A DNA stretch of 64,000 nt from assembly GCA_017979445.1 (NCBI GenBank), contig JADQWC010000554.1:1-64000 (forward strand). Reading direction: 5' to 3'. The stretch comes from Akebia trifoliata. Its lineage: Eukaryota > Streptophyta > Magnoliopsida > Ranunculales > Lardizabalaceae. Below are positions 20,652 to 31,884 of the stretch, piece after piece; position 1 is the stretch's first letter; each line of letters begins with the position of its first letter. The notes under the pieces were generated by a model, which searched no databases, was not told where the DNA came from, and saw only the letters and a program-made list of their open reading frames with translations. Made by a program: the position numbers and the translations under genes.

Positions 20652-22390
20652 AAGTGGGCACCGGGTAAATGTCATTCACAGGAACTCGATTTCAATCTGT
20701 CTGTCTTGATAGCCCTTATTGGGTCCAAAATCAGGATCCATTTAACTCAGGGATCAGAAGTACTAACAGTTAGCATAGTCAACCATTATACAACGAATTC
20801 ATCTCAAAACTCGCAATTGCCACTTAGATTGGCCGACCTCACCATCCATCCTACACATCAAAATACTGCTACCCGACTACCTTTAGTTATACTTTACGGA
20901 TCACCAAACCATCAAAATATGACCCAACCTCCTCTTTTCATACCCTACACATTGCCAAATTCTCGAGGATCAACCCGACCTCCTCTTCATATACCATACA
21001 CTTCATCTTCACGTCCACCGCTCGTCATTCCATACACTCCATCAACTCCTCACATAACTTCTCCTGCTACCATTACATCCAAATCATCACCACCACCCCT
21101 CATTCTCAGTGTAAAACCCGACCAACCTCCAATGACCATCCGCTTACCTAAACCATTCCCCTATAGCTCCAACCAAGTAGTTCCTTGGAGCTATGAGACC
21201 ACCATCACCACAACCTCAAGGGTTGAGACCATGAAGAAAGCGATAATGGCTGATATCGACCATATGACAAAGGCAGGAAGATGCAAAAAATATTAGAAAA
21301 AGGGTAAGCATCAGGGAAGAGACTGAAGAAATAACAAAAAGGATGATAGATAAAGAGAAAAAAAAAGTAAAAGGAAAGGGTAAAATGAGCGAGAGTGACC
21401 AGAAAAAAGATAAGGTGAAAGTGACAGATAAAGAGGCTGCAGACTTCATTAAGCTTATTCGTAAGAGTGAGCATAATATTGTGGACCAGCTAAATAAAAA
21501 GCAAGCTCAAATCAGTATTCTGGGTCTAATGCAGAAATCAGAGGAACACCAAGAGGCATTACTGAGAGTTTTGAGAAAATCACATGTACCTGCAACTACC
21601 TCGCCGTCACAGTTGGAACAGACGGTTGGCTAAATCATGGCCCCCAATCCCATTATCTTCACTAAAAGTGAATTTGTGCCTGAAGGGTGGGGGCACGTAG
21701 AACCGTTAAACATCATAGTCATGTGCAAGGGCATGATGGTTGCCAGAGTACTGATTGATAATGGCTCAACGCTTAATGTTTGTCCTCTTGAAACCTTTCG
21801 CAAACTCAAGGCCGACTGGTCACATGTTAAACCCAACAATAAGGTTGTCCGAGGTTTCGACAGTTCAAGGAGGGATTCGTTGGAGGAAGTGGATCTACCT
21901 ATCACAATAGGCCCCTATACGTTTGAAGTAACGTTCGAGGTCATGGAGATACCAACGACATTCAACTTGTTACTAGGCAGACCATGGATCCACATAGCAG
22001 GGGCTGTACCTTCTTCTCTACACCAAATAGTCAAATTCATTATGGGGCAGAGAATGATATCGGTACTAGTAGAAAATCTCATCCCGACTGGGAGGGCTCC
22101 GGACGTGCCATTTGTTGACATTGAGCTGACGAAGGACAAAGCACTCTACTATTCTTATCAATTTGCTACTGTCAATCATGTTGAAAAGCGGAAAGAGAAG
22201 GAGAAAGTAGAACTATCAAAGGTAAATCTGATGGTCGGGCGAGTTTTGAAGAAGGCGGGCTATTGACCTAGACAAGGGTTAGGACCGAGAAGAGAAGGGA
22301 AAGTTACGCCGGTCGAAACAAAAAAGCACAGTCCTTATTTCGATTTAAGGTTTAGGCCCACAAAAAAGGATATTACAGAAATGAACGACA
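20652..22390 (+). pseudogene. pol: Linker, aspartic protease and G-patch-like part of pol (element B)
   Basis: A Pro/Thr/Ser-rich linker (to about 21,200) leads to VPWSYE and TKAGRC, landmarks of Tat polyproteins. Then come EAADFIKLIRKSEHNIVDQL (from about 21,430) and the protease in the same frame (21,637-22,266). The active-site motif is VLIDNGSTLNV and the C-terminal landmark FNLLLGRPWIH. After the stop at 22,264-22,266 a glycine motif (RQGLG) recalls the G-patch that follows protease in this lineage. Lesions: TAG at 21,294-21,296, TAA at 21,631-21,633 and TGA at 22,264-22,266. Protease motifs are intact, but the reading frame around them is not. Confidence 0.85.
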
Positions 22391-23670
22391 AGAAGAAAGA
22401 ACTTTGACTAGCGAGAAAGCAAAACTGAGAACCGAATGTTTGAAATCTAGGCAGAGTCCCTCATATCAGTGTTAGCTTTCTGAAATCTCAGATTAGACTC
22501 GACAGTTTATCAGAACCGTTGCCAATGAAATAGGTAAAAAAACCAAAAGTGGTAAATTTCAAATCTGTGCACATTCATGAAGACTCAGTTGTTGAGTCCC
22601 AGTCATTCTTCGTAGAAGGCATTGATATTTTATTCAATGGGGATTCCAATGAAAGTCTATCAGAAATCACTCTAGAATTCACCAAAGTGGAAATCACTAC
22701 TAGTAAGGGAAAAGAATCACCTTTCCCCACTGGCATTGACTAGGCATCAGTCGTCATCCCACCGGGTTTGGGAAGGACTATGCCCCAATCTGAAAAAATC
22801 AATCGGAGGTCATGGTTATCTCCGAACCACCGATCAAATCACCCAAAAAATCACTTTCACATTTCATCCGCCCCCTTAGAGAAAGGGAAATTCTGAACAA
22901 TTGGGAGGAATTCCCTATAACCCTTGAGGCTACCATTGCCTAAAAAAAATGCCGTTAGGTAACATTAGTTTGCCCGAGGATCATAACAAGCCCTCGTCAT
23001 CGGGTAAAGACTATTTTGAGGGCTCCTTATCTTTGCTAATGCATGACTGCTCTTTTTATTTCAAATGTTCGAAAAATACCATTCAAAAATCAAAAAAATC
23101 AAAAAATAAAAAAAATAAAAAAAAATCAAAAAGTCTGCAAAATACAAAAAAATCAAAAAGCTTTCAAAATCTCAAAAGAATAGATATGTTCCAAAAACCA
23201 AAAAAAGAGTTTTCTCAGAATTTAAGGGATTTGTCTCAATCGAATGGACCTTTGGACAGAACAGAATATGGAAAGGATGAGTATGACTTCGATCTCATGA
23301 GAATTGAAAAAGAGTCTGAGGATGAAGTCGAATACCCTCCTAAAGAAATCAAGGACCATCTAGAACTACATGAAAAAGGTGTTCAACTAAACATTGAGGA
23401 TACAAATTCAGTTAACCTCGGCACTGAAGATGACCCACGTATTGTAAAAATCGGAGCCTTGTTAACCCCTCAGCAAATGGAAGAAATGATTGAATTACTA
23501 CGTAATTATCAAGACGTCTTCGCCTGATCCTACAGAGATATGCCCAGTTTGGACACGAATCTTGTTGTTCATAAGCTGCCTATCGCTCTTGGGAGCAAGT
23601 CGATCAAGCAAAAGTTAAGAAGACTCAAGCTAGAATGGACACTCAAAATAAAAAATGAAGTGAAAAAATA
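22391..23670 (+). pseudogene. pol: Pre-RT linker of element B pol, with lysine-rich expansion
   Basis: In the frame of reverse transcriptase from 22,949. At about 23,085-23,215 there is a run of A-rich codons giving a Lys/Ser/Asn/Gln-rich tract. It is followed by an acidic stretch and then LLTPQQMEEMIELLRNYQDVFA, the conserved lead-in to reverse transcriptase, cut by TGA at 23,525-23,527 where the family has Trp. The stretch 22,391-22,948 is in broken frames and carries only weak similarity. The Lys-rich tract comes from AAAAATC-type slippage and looks like an expansion rather than a domain. Confidence 0.7.
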
Positions 23671-24400
23671 GTTCCAAGCAGGATTTCTCGCAGTCTCCAC
23701 GTACCCCGAATGGCTAGCCAATGTCGTTCCGGTACCAAAGAAAGACATAAAAGTATGAATGTGTGTCGACTATCAAGATTTGAACAAAGCCAGTCCTAAG
23801 GATGATTTTTCATTATCACATATCGACACTTTAGTCGATAGTACAGTAGGGCATGGCATGTTCTCATTCATGGATGGTTTTTCCGGGTACAATCAGATAA
23901 AAATGGCAGAAGAAGACTAGGGAAAGACAGCATTCATCACACCCTGGGGTACTTTTCATTACAAAGTCATGCCATTCGGGCTTAAGAACGCTGGGGCAAC
24001 CTATCAACATGCAATGACGGTTTTATTCCACGATATGACCCATAAAGAAATGGAGGTTTACGTGGCTGACATGATCGCTAAGTCCAGTTTAGAAGAAGAC
24101 CATCTGATAAACTTGAGAAAGTTATTTGATCAGCTAAGAAAGTACAGTCTGAGGCATAACCCGGCAAAATGTGTTTTCAGAGCAACGTTAGGCAAATTGA
24201 TAGGTTTCATCGTCAGTAGAAGAGGTATTGAGATAGATCCAGCAAAGACCAAGTACATTCTCGAAATGAAAGCACTGGTATCAGAAAAGGATGTCCGAGC
24301 ATTTCTGGTTAGAATACAATATATCAACAGATTCATTGCACAACTCACGCCTATTTGTGAACCAGTATTTAAGCTGCTCAGAAAAGATATACCGAAAGCA
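23671..24400 (+). pseudogene. pol: Reverse transcriptase of element B, catalytic Asp lost
   Basis: Ty3/gypsy reverse transcriptase. Visible in one frame: FQAGFLAVSTYPEWLANVV, VPKKD, VDYQDLNKASPKDDF, FMDGFSGYNQI, KTAFITPWGTFHYKVMPFGL and KNAGATYQ. The active-site motif, normally YVDD, reads YVADM here (about 24,058-24,072), so the first catalytic Asp is Ala. Stops fall at 23,669-23,671, near 23,756 (where Arg or Trp is expected) and near 23,918. The region continues into the thumb (LRKLFDQLRKYSLRHNPAKC, then GKLIGFIVSRRGIEIDP). Confidence 0.9.
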
Positions 24401-25340
24401 TGGAACGAGGACTGTCAAGAAGCTTTCGACAAAATAAAGAAATATTTGTTCAATCCGCCAGTCATGGTTCCTCCTACACCAGGGTGACCCTTACTGATGT
24501 ATATCTCAGTGCAAGAAACATTCATGGGCTGTGTACTGGGGCAACACGATGAGTCAGGTAGAAAAGAGCAAGCCATTTGCTATCTCAGTAAGAAGTTCAC
24601 TGATTATGAGGCAAAGTATTCGATACTTGAGAAGACTTCTTGCGCACTGGTCTGGGCATCTCAACTAATATGCCACTACCTCCTCAGCTAGTCGACTATG
24701 CTCATCGCTCGAATGGACCCTCTCAAGTACCTCTTCGAAAAGTCAGCACTAACAGGTCGTACTGCAAAATGACAATTACTATTATCTGAGTTTGACATCA
24801 CCTATGTCACTCAAAAGGCCATCAAGGGGCAAGCTATTGCTGACCATTTAGCCGAGCATCCATTGCCTGATTACGAACCATTAAAGACAAACTTTCCTGA
24901 CGAAGTCATATTGCTTACGGAAATTGAGGACGACGACGAAGAACCAAGCTGGAAAATGTATTTTGACCGAGTAACAAATTAGAAAGGGAATGGAATAGGG
25001 GTAGTCTTGATCAAATCAGATGGATCCCATGTGCCAATCGCAATCAGATTGAAGTTCCAATGTTCCAACAACGAAGCTGAATACGAAGCATGCATAGCAG
25101 GGTTAAAAGCAGCACTGGATCTTGAGGTAGATGACATCGATGTTTTCGGAGATTCAAGCTTACTAGTCTATTAGACAACTGGAGAATGGAAGACCCGGGA
25201 GTAGAGACTGGTCCCTTACCACGAATATTTGGAGGAACTAAGCTCATACTTCAACAGGATTTCATTCACATACATGCCGAGAGCTAAGAATCAGTTCGCA
25301 GATGCACTAGCTACAATTGCTTCTATGATCAGTATCTCGG
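24401..25340 (+). pseudogene. pol: Dual RNase H of element B: degenerate RNH plus archaeal-type RNH
   Basis: The first RNase H (about 24,400-24,870) has the scaffold (MYISVQETFMGCVLGQ, AICYLSKKFTDYEAKY, ITYVTQKAIKGQAIADHLAE) but not the catalytic Asp of active Ty3-type RNase H. The second (about 24,950-25,340) is the archaeal-type domain characteristic of plant Tat elements. All four acidic positions can be seen: Asp in MYFD, Glu in NNEAEYEA, Asp in FGDSSL and Asp in NQFADALA. Stops interrupt both: TGA at 24,485-24,487, TAG at 24,689-24,691, TGA near 24,770, TAG near 24,981, TAG near 25,173 and TAG near 25,202. Confidence 0.85.
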
Positions 25341-26679
25341 AGGACTTAGTCATTGACCCTATTAAGATTGGAATTCAAGATGAACCAGCTTATTGCTTAC
25401 TTGTCGAAGTAGAAGAATCTGAAAAAAAGCCATGGTACTCAGATATCAAAGCCTATCTCGAAGATCGAACTCTTCCATCAGACGTAATGTCTAATGATCG
25501 AAGGACTATTCAAAAGTTAGCGGGCCAATTCTTCTTGAGCAATTGCATTCTGTACAATAAATCACATCATGAAGTCTTACTCCGATGTGTAGCAGAAATA
25601 GAAGCAAAACGACTGATTGAGACCGTACATAGTGGAGTCTGCGGACCTCACATGAATGGTCACATACTAGCAAAGAAGATTATGAGAATGGGATATTACT
25701 AGACTACCATGGAAAGTGATTTTATCAATACGTCCGTAAATGCCATCTCTGCCAGATCTATGCCAACAAGATCAACGCGCCACCTTCAGAATTGCACAAT
25801 ATGACTACTCCTTAGCCCTTCTCACTTTGGGGCATGAACGTCATTTGACAGATTTCACCAAAAGCTTCAAATGGGCACCGCTTCATCCTAGTCGCTATCG
25901 ATTACTTTACAAAATGGGTAGAAGCCGCATCATATGCCCATGTTACAAAGAGCAACGTTCTAAAGTTTGTCAAGAACAACATTATTTGCAGATATGGGCT
26001 TCCTAGTGGATTAATGATTGATAATGTCAAGAACTTCAAAAATAAGGATATGATCAAGATGTGCGAAGACTTCCAGATCACTCATCACAATTTTGTACCT
26101 TATAGGCCAAAAATAAACGAAGCAGTTGAGGCTGCCAACAAGAACATCAAAAAAATCATCGAGAAAATGGCAGTCACCTACAAGGATTGGCACGACATGT
26201 TGCCTTTCGCCCTTCATGCTTATCAGACTTCATTTCGAACTTCAACTGGGGCAACTCCATACTCATTGGTGTATGGAATGGAAGCAGTCTTACCCGTTGA
26301 GGTTGAGATTCCCTCCCTTCGGATCTTAAAAGAAACAGAGTTGGATGAAACAGAATGGGTTCAAGCTCGGTTTGATCAACTAAATCTGATTGAAAAGAAG
26401 CACCTTGCCGCTATTTTCCACAGACAGATCTATCAGAGACGAATAGCTCGGGCTTACAACAAGAACGTCAAACCCCGGAATTTCTTTCCAGGAGACCTTG
26501 TCTTGAAAAAGATTTTACCAATACAAGAAGATGCTAGGAAAAAATTTAGACCAAACTACGAGGGACCATTCATTGTGCAGAAGGTAATGACGGGAGGAGC
26601 TCTGATCCTTACAGAGATGGACGGACAATTTTTCCCTCAACCGATCAATGCTGACACTATCAAGAAATACTACTCCTGA
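25341..26679 (+). pseudogene. pol: Integrase of element B (broken)
   Basis: The N-terminal HHCC finger (HSGVCGPHMNGH, then KCHLCQ) is split by a stop at 25,700-25,702 and a frameshift between 25,705 and 25,735. The catalytic core follows: Asp in VAIDYFTKWVEA, Asp in LMIDN, Glu in NEAVEAANK. The C-terminal half is open from 26,014 to 26,679 (221 codons): FALHAYQTSFRTSTGATPY, YGMEAVLPVE, GDLVLKK and FRPNYEGPF, ending KKYYS and TGA. In the second Asp block the usual Gly after Asn is Val. No chromodomain follows, as expected for Tat. Confidence 0.9.
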
Positions 26680-28168
26680 GAACTGATCCTGAGACGACGA
26701 AAAGCCATCTTTGCTAGCCTGAAAACAACTATCTAACCCTAGTCAACCCCTTTGAGCCATCACATTCATTTTTTAAGCTAAGACTGGGGCAAGTCAATGC
26801 TACAAAAAAAAATAACAAAAAAAAGAGACAAAAGAAAAGAAAATAAGAAAGTCAAAGCATCAAGTTACTCCTGATCCGCATGAGGATAAACTGTGAATGG
26901 TTAAAAATACAAAATAATCAAAAAAAATTTAAAAACTCAGATACTTCATCTTGAGCTCGACCCAAATTTCCAGTTTAAACAAGTTCGAAAGACGCTAAGA
27001 GGAGACATAGATCACATTTTCGAAACAAAAATAGATAAACCCCATGTCTAGCCCACTTCGGATAAACTCAGACCTTAACCTTTTGATACCTTTCCACTAC
27101 ACTCAACCTTAGCCAACATTTCACCAAAAGTCCTTTTGGATCAGGGAATGTTCTAAGGCATCATAATGACGGTGGCAGCACCAATGATCTTGTAACTTCC
27201 GGACCTCAAGTCTTGTTAGTTGTTGGAAGACTCAAGAGGGGAATCTAGGTCGGATATTCGAAAAAAAGAGTACTTGAAGTGTAGAGTAGCTGATCTCGCA
27301 GCTCAACTTGAGTTGTCAAACCACGAATAGTCGTCAGCAAACTCAAGAGGGGAATCTAGATCTATTACTTAAGAAAGAGTGCCACTACAAGAGTAGATCG
27401 CTGATCTCGCAGCTCAACTTGAATCACCAAGCCACAAAGACACACAAGCTCCAAACAAGATTTGTAATGTAAAATCCAAAAAAATACACACATAGTCTGA
27501 AAGGGCATAGTAAAAATCTGAAAGAGCGCTATGAGTAAAAAAATCAGACTATGGCAAGATCAAATCTACCGGTACGATGTAAACCCAAAAAGACGTCGAT
27601 GCGCAAAAATGTGGAAACCAGGTCTGGTGAAAATCGTAATTGGCACCAGGGGCAACAAGGGAACAAAAAAATAAAATAAAATAAAATAAAATAAAAAAAG
27701 GAAAAAAAATAAAAAACAAAATGAAGAACTCCTGGCCCGCATGAGTATAAACTGTGAACGGTGAAAATTGCCCAAAATCCTAAATCCCCTGCTCAATCGA
27801 TATTCACCCAATACTAGGGCACTGGGGATGACTTTAAAAGAGCTTGAGAACTACTGACATCTATATCCTCAGTAGTTGGCAAAAGCACAAATATCATCAA
27901 GGTAATAAAGGTTTTTCAAAATTCTTCATATTTTGGATCTACAATATCTATTCGATAAAGACAAATCACCAAAAATTCAAATATTTTCAAAACTACTATT
28001 TTGGCCAATAATGAAAAATCTAGGACTTGTTCAAACATCATGTTTTCAAAACAATAGATACACTTGAGGCCAAGTAAGTGAAAAACATATTTTCATTTCA
28101 TTTCAAAAAAAGTTTCACATTACATTTTGCAAACAAAAAGAAAATACACAAAAAAAAGATGATGCCAA
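26680..28168 (+). other. 3' noncoding region of element B, first part
   Basis: Non-coding on the plus strand. It holds AAAAT runs (about 27,666-27,700) and two copies of a block of about 90 bp that begins ACTCAAGAGGGGAATCTAG and ends CTGATCTCGCAGCTCAACTT (27,229-27,313 and 27,341-27,422). The phrase GCATGAGxATAAACTGTGAA also occurs twice (26,878 and 27,741). Nothing here looks translated. Confidence 0.6.
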
Positions 28169-29835
28169 TCACACATCTCGACGAGAAATGAAGAAGGAAT
28201 CGAGTCTCTCTTCCAAGGCATGAATGCGGGCAGCTTGCCTCATCATTACCACCTCAGCGTCCGAAGCATCACGGCTTACTAGGATGCAAAGGCATCAAAA
28301 CAAGGACCTTGAGCAAGTCTCTCTCGGAGATCATCAATCTCTGCCCTCAGAATGGAAGACTTTTCATTCTTCAAAGACTCGAGTCGAGCTATCTAGTTCT
28401 TTAGATCATTCTCAGAACGTAGCCAAATCTTCTCGATCCTCTTGTGAGAAACCTTCAGCTCAGCTAATTGATCACGGTGGTCAAAAGAACGAGAACTAGA
28501 AGACCTCCCTTGAACCGAAGGTGTGGCAGAAGTCCTCTCAGCGATCTGTTGTTGCATCCAAAGCTGATAGTTCGGAAAAGAATAACCGGGTAATACAGGG
28601 TGGTCAAGAGTCACCACGGTCTTCCAAGCTTTCTCTAGTCGATCACACAATTGCCATGAAGGGGGAGAAGGAGAAAAATATCCGACCAACTCTCCGAAAT
28701 CTCCATGAGTCACTATACCCTGTTCTTCACAAAATTGCCTCAACACACGAAGATGGATGTAGTGAGTAGCCCCAGTCAAACTGATCAATATGGCAAAACA
28801 ACTCTGGGAAAAGAAAAGAACAGGTGGAGCCGAAGGTTGGAAGGTGCCTAACCAACGTATCTCTTCATCTGGTATACATTGCAAACCGTCAAACTAGCCC
28901 AACTTGCCGCCACAATGGATAGGGAGTTTCCTTTTGTTCATCAAAACCACTAAATCAGTGTGGACGTTGAAAGGACGACTAATAGACACAGTCAAAGCCA
29001 AGTGATCGAAGAATCAAAGCTGCACAAAAGGGAAGTCAACTCTAGTTATAATGCTTCAAAATTTAAAAATAAAGGCTTCAACTCTAATCATGATGACAAA
29101 AGGGGACATTACCTGCAACAATGGAGCACACCCATGATACATTCACACTCTCCCGCTCGAACAAGTCGTAAAAGACAAATAGGTTTCCCCTAAAAGCATA
29201 GGAGCCAATCTAAAACCTTGTCAAACTTGGTCGAGTACACTTATCAAGGCTGGGTTCACATACTCATCGTTCCGAGGAAACAAGAGTTGGTTTATTACCA
29301 TCAAGGTCAAAATGTCAAATCGAGATAGGGAATTCACATCCTCAAGCCACCGAAGCAAAAATTCCTTGGAAACCTTGAGAAGATTCAAGTTTCCATCAAT
29401 CCATTCTAATTGTTGTTTTGGAACCCCAAAGAATCCCGACACTTCTTTTCTATAACTTTCACGCAAGGGTGGTATGACCACCCAAGGAGATTAGCAAAGG
29501 CCAAGTATGCGTTCAAACTCTTCAATCGTGGGAGTCATTTCTTGGTCTCCAAAACGAAATAAATTGAGCTCCGGGACCCAAAATCTCATAAGAGCCTCTA
29601 TCAAGTCCCACATGATAGTGACCTTCAACAAAGAGAGAGTGAACCCAAGCTTGTTGGAATCCCACATAACCCTCTCTTCATGGGTCATAGAGCTAAACCA
29701 TTGATGTAAAAATGGGTCTACAACGTTATACCTTTTGAGATGTGGAAGGTTGAGATTACCTCCAAGAGCGGAAGATGAGCTTTCGACCGCAAGATCGAAG
29801 TTGGTTGAATACTCCAAAGCATGAGTGGGCTCCAT
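28169..29835 (-). pseudogene. Antisense plant-mobile-domain (PMD) gene in the 3' region of element B
   Basis: Read on the minus strand, opposite to gag-pol, one frame runs from ATG at 29,835 to 28,393. N-terminal landmarks: HLKRYNVVDPFLHQWF, then WVPELNLFRFGDQEMTPTIE and EFERILGL, the start of the aminotransferase-like plant mobile domain found in host proteins, Mutator-like transposons and antisense frames of Tat elements. Further on are FFDHLAL, EEIRWLG, LGYF-type and YQLWMQQ segments, then a coiled-coil tail (IARLESLKNEKSSILRAEI) after TAG at 28,393. A shifted last part ends at TGA 28,169-28,171. In-frame stops lie at 29,491-29,493 and 29,221-29,223, with more before 28,884. A 93-nt GT-AG interval (29,112-29,020) with a T-rich acceptor side joins CAPLLQ to L-FFDHL and is a candidate intron; its length is divisible by three. 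Just after the acceptor a Trp codon has become TGA. Confidence 0.85.
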
Positions 29836-30442
29836 TGATGCCCTAGTGTGTGTGAAATTTCTAAAATCGTGAGAGAGAATAGCGAAATGAGATTCTAGGA
29901 AGTAAATGGGGAAAGAAAGGTTCTAGTCTGTACATGGATTACGGATTGAATAAATCTATTTGAGTCCGTGCTTCATGCACGGACCGAAAATTTTTAAAAA
30001 CAGAGTTCATGTTTGAAATACGGACCGAATGAGGTTTAAGCGGTTCGTGTTTCAAGAATGGACCATCAAAAAAAAAAAAAAACAAATCATAAAAAAAAAT
30101 AAATAAATAAATAAATAAATAAATAAAAAAAAAGTCAAAATGGTATTTTTGTAAAAGCTAAATTCAATTGCTTAAAGACTCGTTTGAAAATACACATGTC
30201 AAAGTTTTCACCAAATCATCGCAAATCTAAGACCTCACACGAGCTCCGTGCCACGAGGTCAAAAAAATCAACGGGCACCCTGTCACACCCTGTGCTTGGG
30301 TAGTCATTTCTTGTCATAAAATCCATCAAATCAAATTGGTGTTTTCAAAACTTGTTTGAGAAACATTCTCGGACCCGCACAAATTAGGATTTCGTCTATT
30401 TTTTGCAGTTCTTTGCACGCAATTCCTGCAAAGAGGGATAAT
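29836..30442 (+). repeat. Spacer before the 3' LTR of element B, with hairpins and an AAAT microsatellite
   Basis: 29,930-30,065 repeats the GTCCGTG/CACGGAC hairpin theme of the leader: GTCCGTGC (29,964-29,971), loop TTCAT, GCACGGAC (29,977-29,984) is perfect; two further units are degenerate. An AAAT microsatellite lies at about 30,094-30,127. Near 30,240 there is another GCTCCGTGCC word, close to the core of the 57-bp array. On the minus strand this stretch is the upstream region of the antisense gene. Confidence 0.65.
30428..30442 (+). other. Polypurine tract of element B
   Basis: GCAAAGAGGGATAAT directly precedes the TGTAGACA start of the 3' LTR. This is the expected position for plus-strand priming. 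Confidence 0.6.
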
Positions 30443-31884
30443 TGTAGACACCCAAATTTGAACTGGCCCTCGATGCAAAAATACCCAAAAAGATAATAAA
30501 AGTTGCATCAGGCCCTCAAAGCCCAAATCCCCCAAAAGCCCTCTCTTATTCCATAAATGGTCCAAGCCTACTCACAAACCCAACCTAACCTAAGCTCATC
30601 ACCTAAAATCCAAAACTATCTTATTCTATATTCCTAAACCCAATCCAACATAAACCCAAGCCAACCTAAGCCCATCACCCAAAGCCCAACTCATTACCTA
30701 AGCCCAACTCATTTTCCAAGTCCAATTTACTACCCAAACCCAATCTAGCCCATCATCCACGTCAAACTAGGCACCAATTTAACATCAAAAGATGACACAT
30801 GTTATCATCCTCTTCCACCTCCCTCATCTAGTCACCTACCTCCATCACCTTTCTCTAAAAAATCAACCAACGACATCACTTCTCTCTAAAAATCATCTCA
30901 ACCCATATCCTACCCTAAACTAATCTATCATCATTCTCTAACACTATCAACCACCCACATCATAACCTATATCTCTTACACCCTAACCCATCACTTTCCT
31001 TTAAAATACTCTCACAAAATCACCTCAACCTATACCTCCCACCATCATCACCAAACTAACCCATACCTTTCTCTCTAATCAACCAACCATCATCACCAAT
31101 CAATTCCTCTCATCACCACATCAACTCCTCCCTTTTAACACATGTCATCATCTCACTACCCCTCGTAAAAATCCAAATACCTAATCCCTTACATAACCCA
31201 TTCTATAAAAACCCCTTCATTCTCCCCTCACAACAACTAATAAATATTTGAAAAAAAATATTATCCTAATCTCAACGATCTACACTCAACTATTACTCAA
31301 TACCCATACTCAACACTTCATTCTCAATTCTCTAGAATTTCCAACTCAACTTAATTCTCTACACCCTCAAGTAAGCCAAGATCAAGACAATGACTCATCT
31401 TTTGAAGATCAACTCAAGAGCAAGATGGGTTTGAAAAAGGAACACCCCCTTTAACTTTCCTCTTCTACTCATCCCCTTTCTCTACACATTCACACACACC
31501 ACAATGGTTTAAATCACTGGGTGCTCTCAAGGATTTGAACTAACATTAAAGCCCTTCATACTTGAGGGCACACATCGAATCTTTTCAATTTTATTTTTCT
31601 TTTTATTTTTAAAAAAAGACAGAATCCGAGGTTACCACGTACGGTGGATGAAGTAGGGTGCCTAACACCTTCTCTACTCCATAAATGGACCCCCTTACCT
31701 TGAATCAAAGGTTGGACTAAGTAAATTATCCTACGAAAGTCATCAAATGTCAAAATGACATATTTTTCAAAAAATACTAATTTGGGTGACCATTCACACC
31801 CATTTCCGAAAATGAATGGTGACGACTCCAAAAATCCCCCAAGGTGGAGGGATATTTTGAAAAGATGAAAATCCCATGTCTACA
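30443..31884 (+). repeat. 3' LTR of element B (LTR type B)
   Basis: 1,442 bp with perfect 8-bp inverted ends TGTAGACA...TGTCTACA. The U3 is C- and A-rich (CCCAA, CATCA and CCAAC words) and has a TATA motif at 31,204-31,210. The last 680 bp are closely similar to the 5' LTR. The right flank is the antisense leader of copy 3. Confidence 0.9.
31652..31678 (+). other. Conserved U5 hairpin (element B, 3' LTR)
   Basis: AGTAGGG, loop TGCCTAACACCTT, CTCTACT. The single difference from the 5' LTR arm (C to T) leaves a G-T wobble, so the stem is still paired. Confidence 0.6.

Larger units (their letters stand above)
14469..31884 (+). mobile_element. Element B: long Tat-lineage Ty3/gypsy retrotransposon with antisense gene
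   Basis: About 17.4 kb. Order: 5' LTR, tRNA-Arg-type primer site, 3.6-kb leader with three tandem arrays, gag, protease, reverse transcriptase, degenerate RNase H, second (archaeal-type) RNase H, integrase, a 3.8-kb 3' region with an antisense plant-mobile-domain gene, polypurine tract, 3' LTR. The dual RNase H and the antisense extra gene are hallmarks of the plant Tat lineage. Many stops and several frameshifts show it is long dead. The 5-bp flanks (CCTCT on the left, AAAAG on the right) do not match. The left flank is the 3' tail of copy 2 and the right flank is the antisense leader of copy 3, so the left boundary has probably been altered by a deletion. Confidence 0.9.

Noticed and set aside
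28224..28769. Plus-strand frames at 28,224-28,499 and 28,521-28,769
   Set aside because: They lie opposite the antisense plant-mobile-domain gene, whose frame has clear landmarks; the plus-strand frames have none.
14469..31884. Target-site duplication for element B
   Set aside because: The 5-bp flanks CCTCT and AAAAG do not match, and shifting the left boundary by up to about 30 bp did not give a convincing match.
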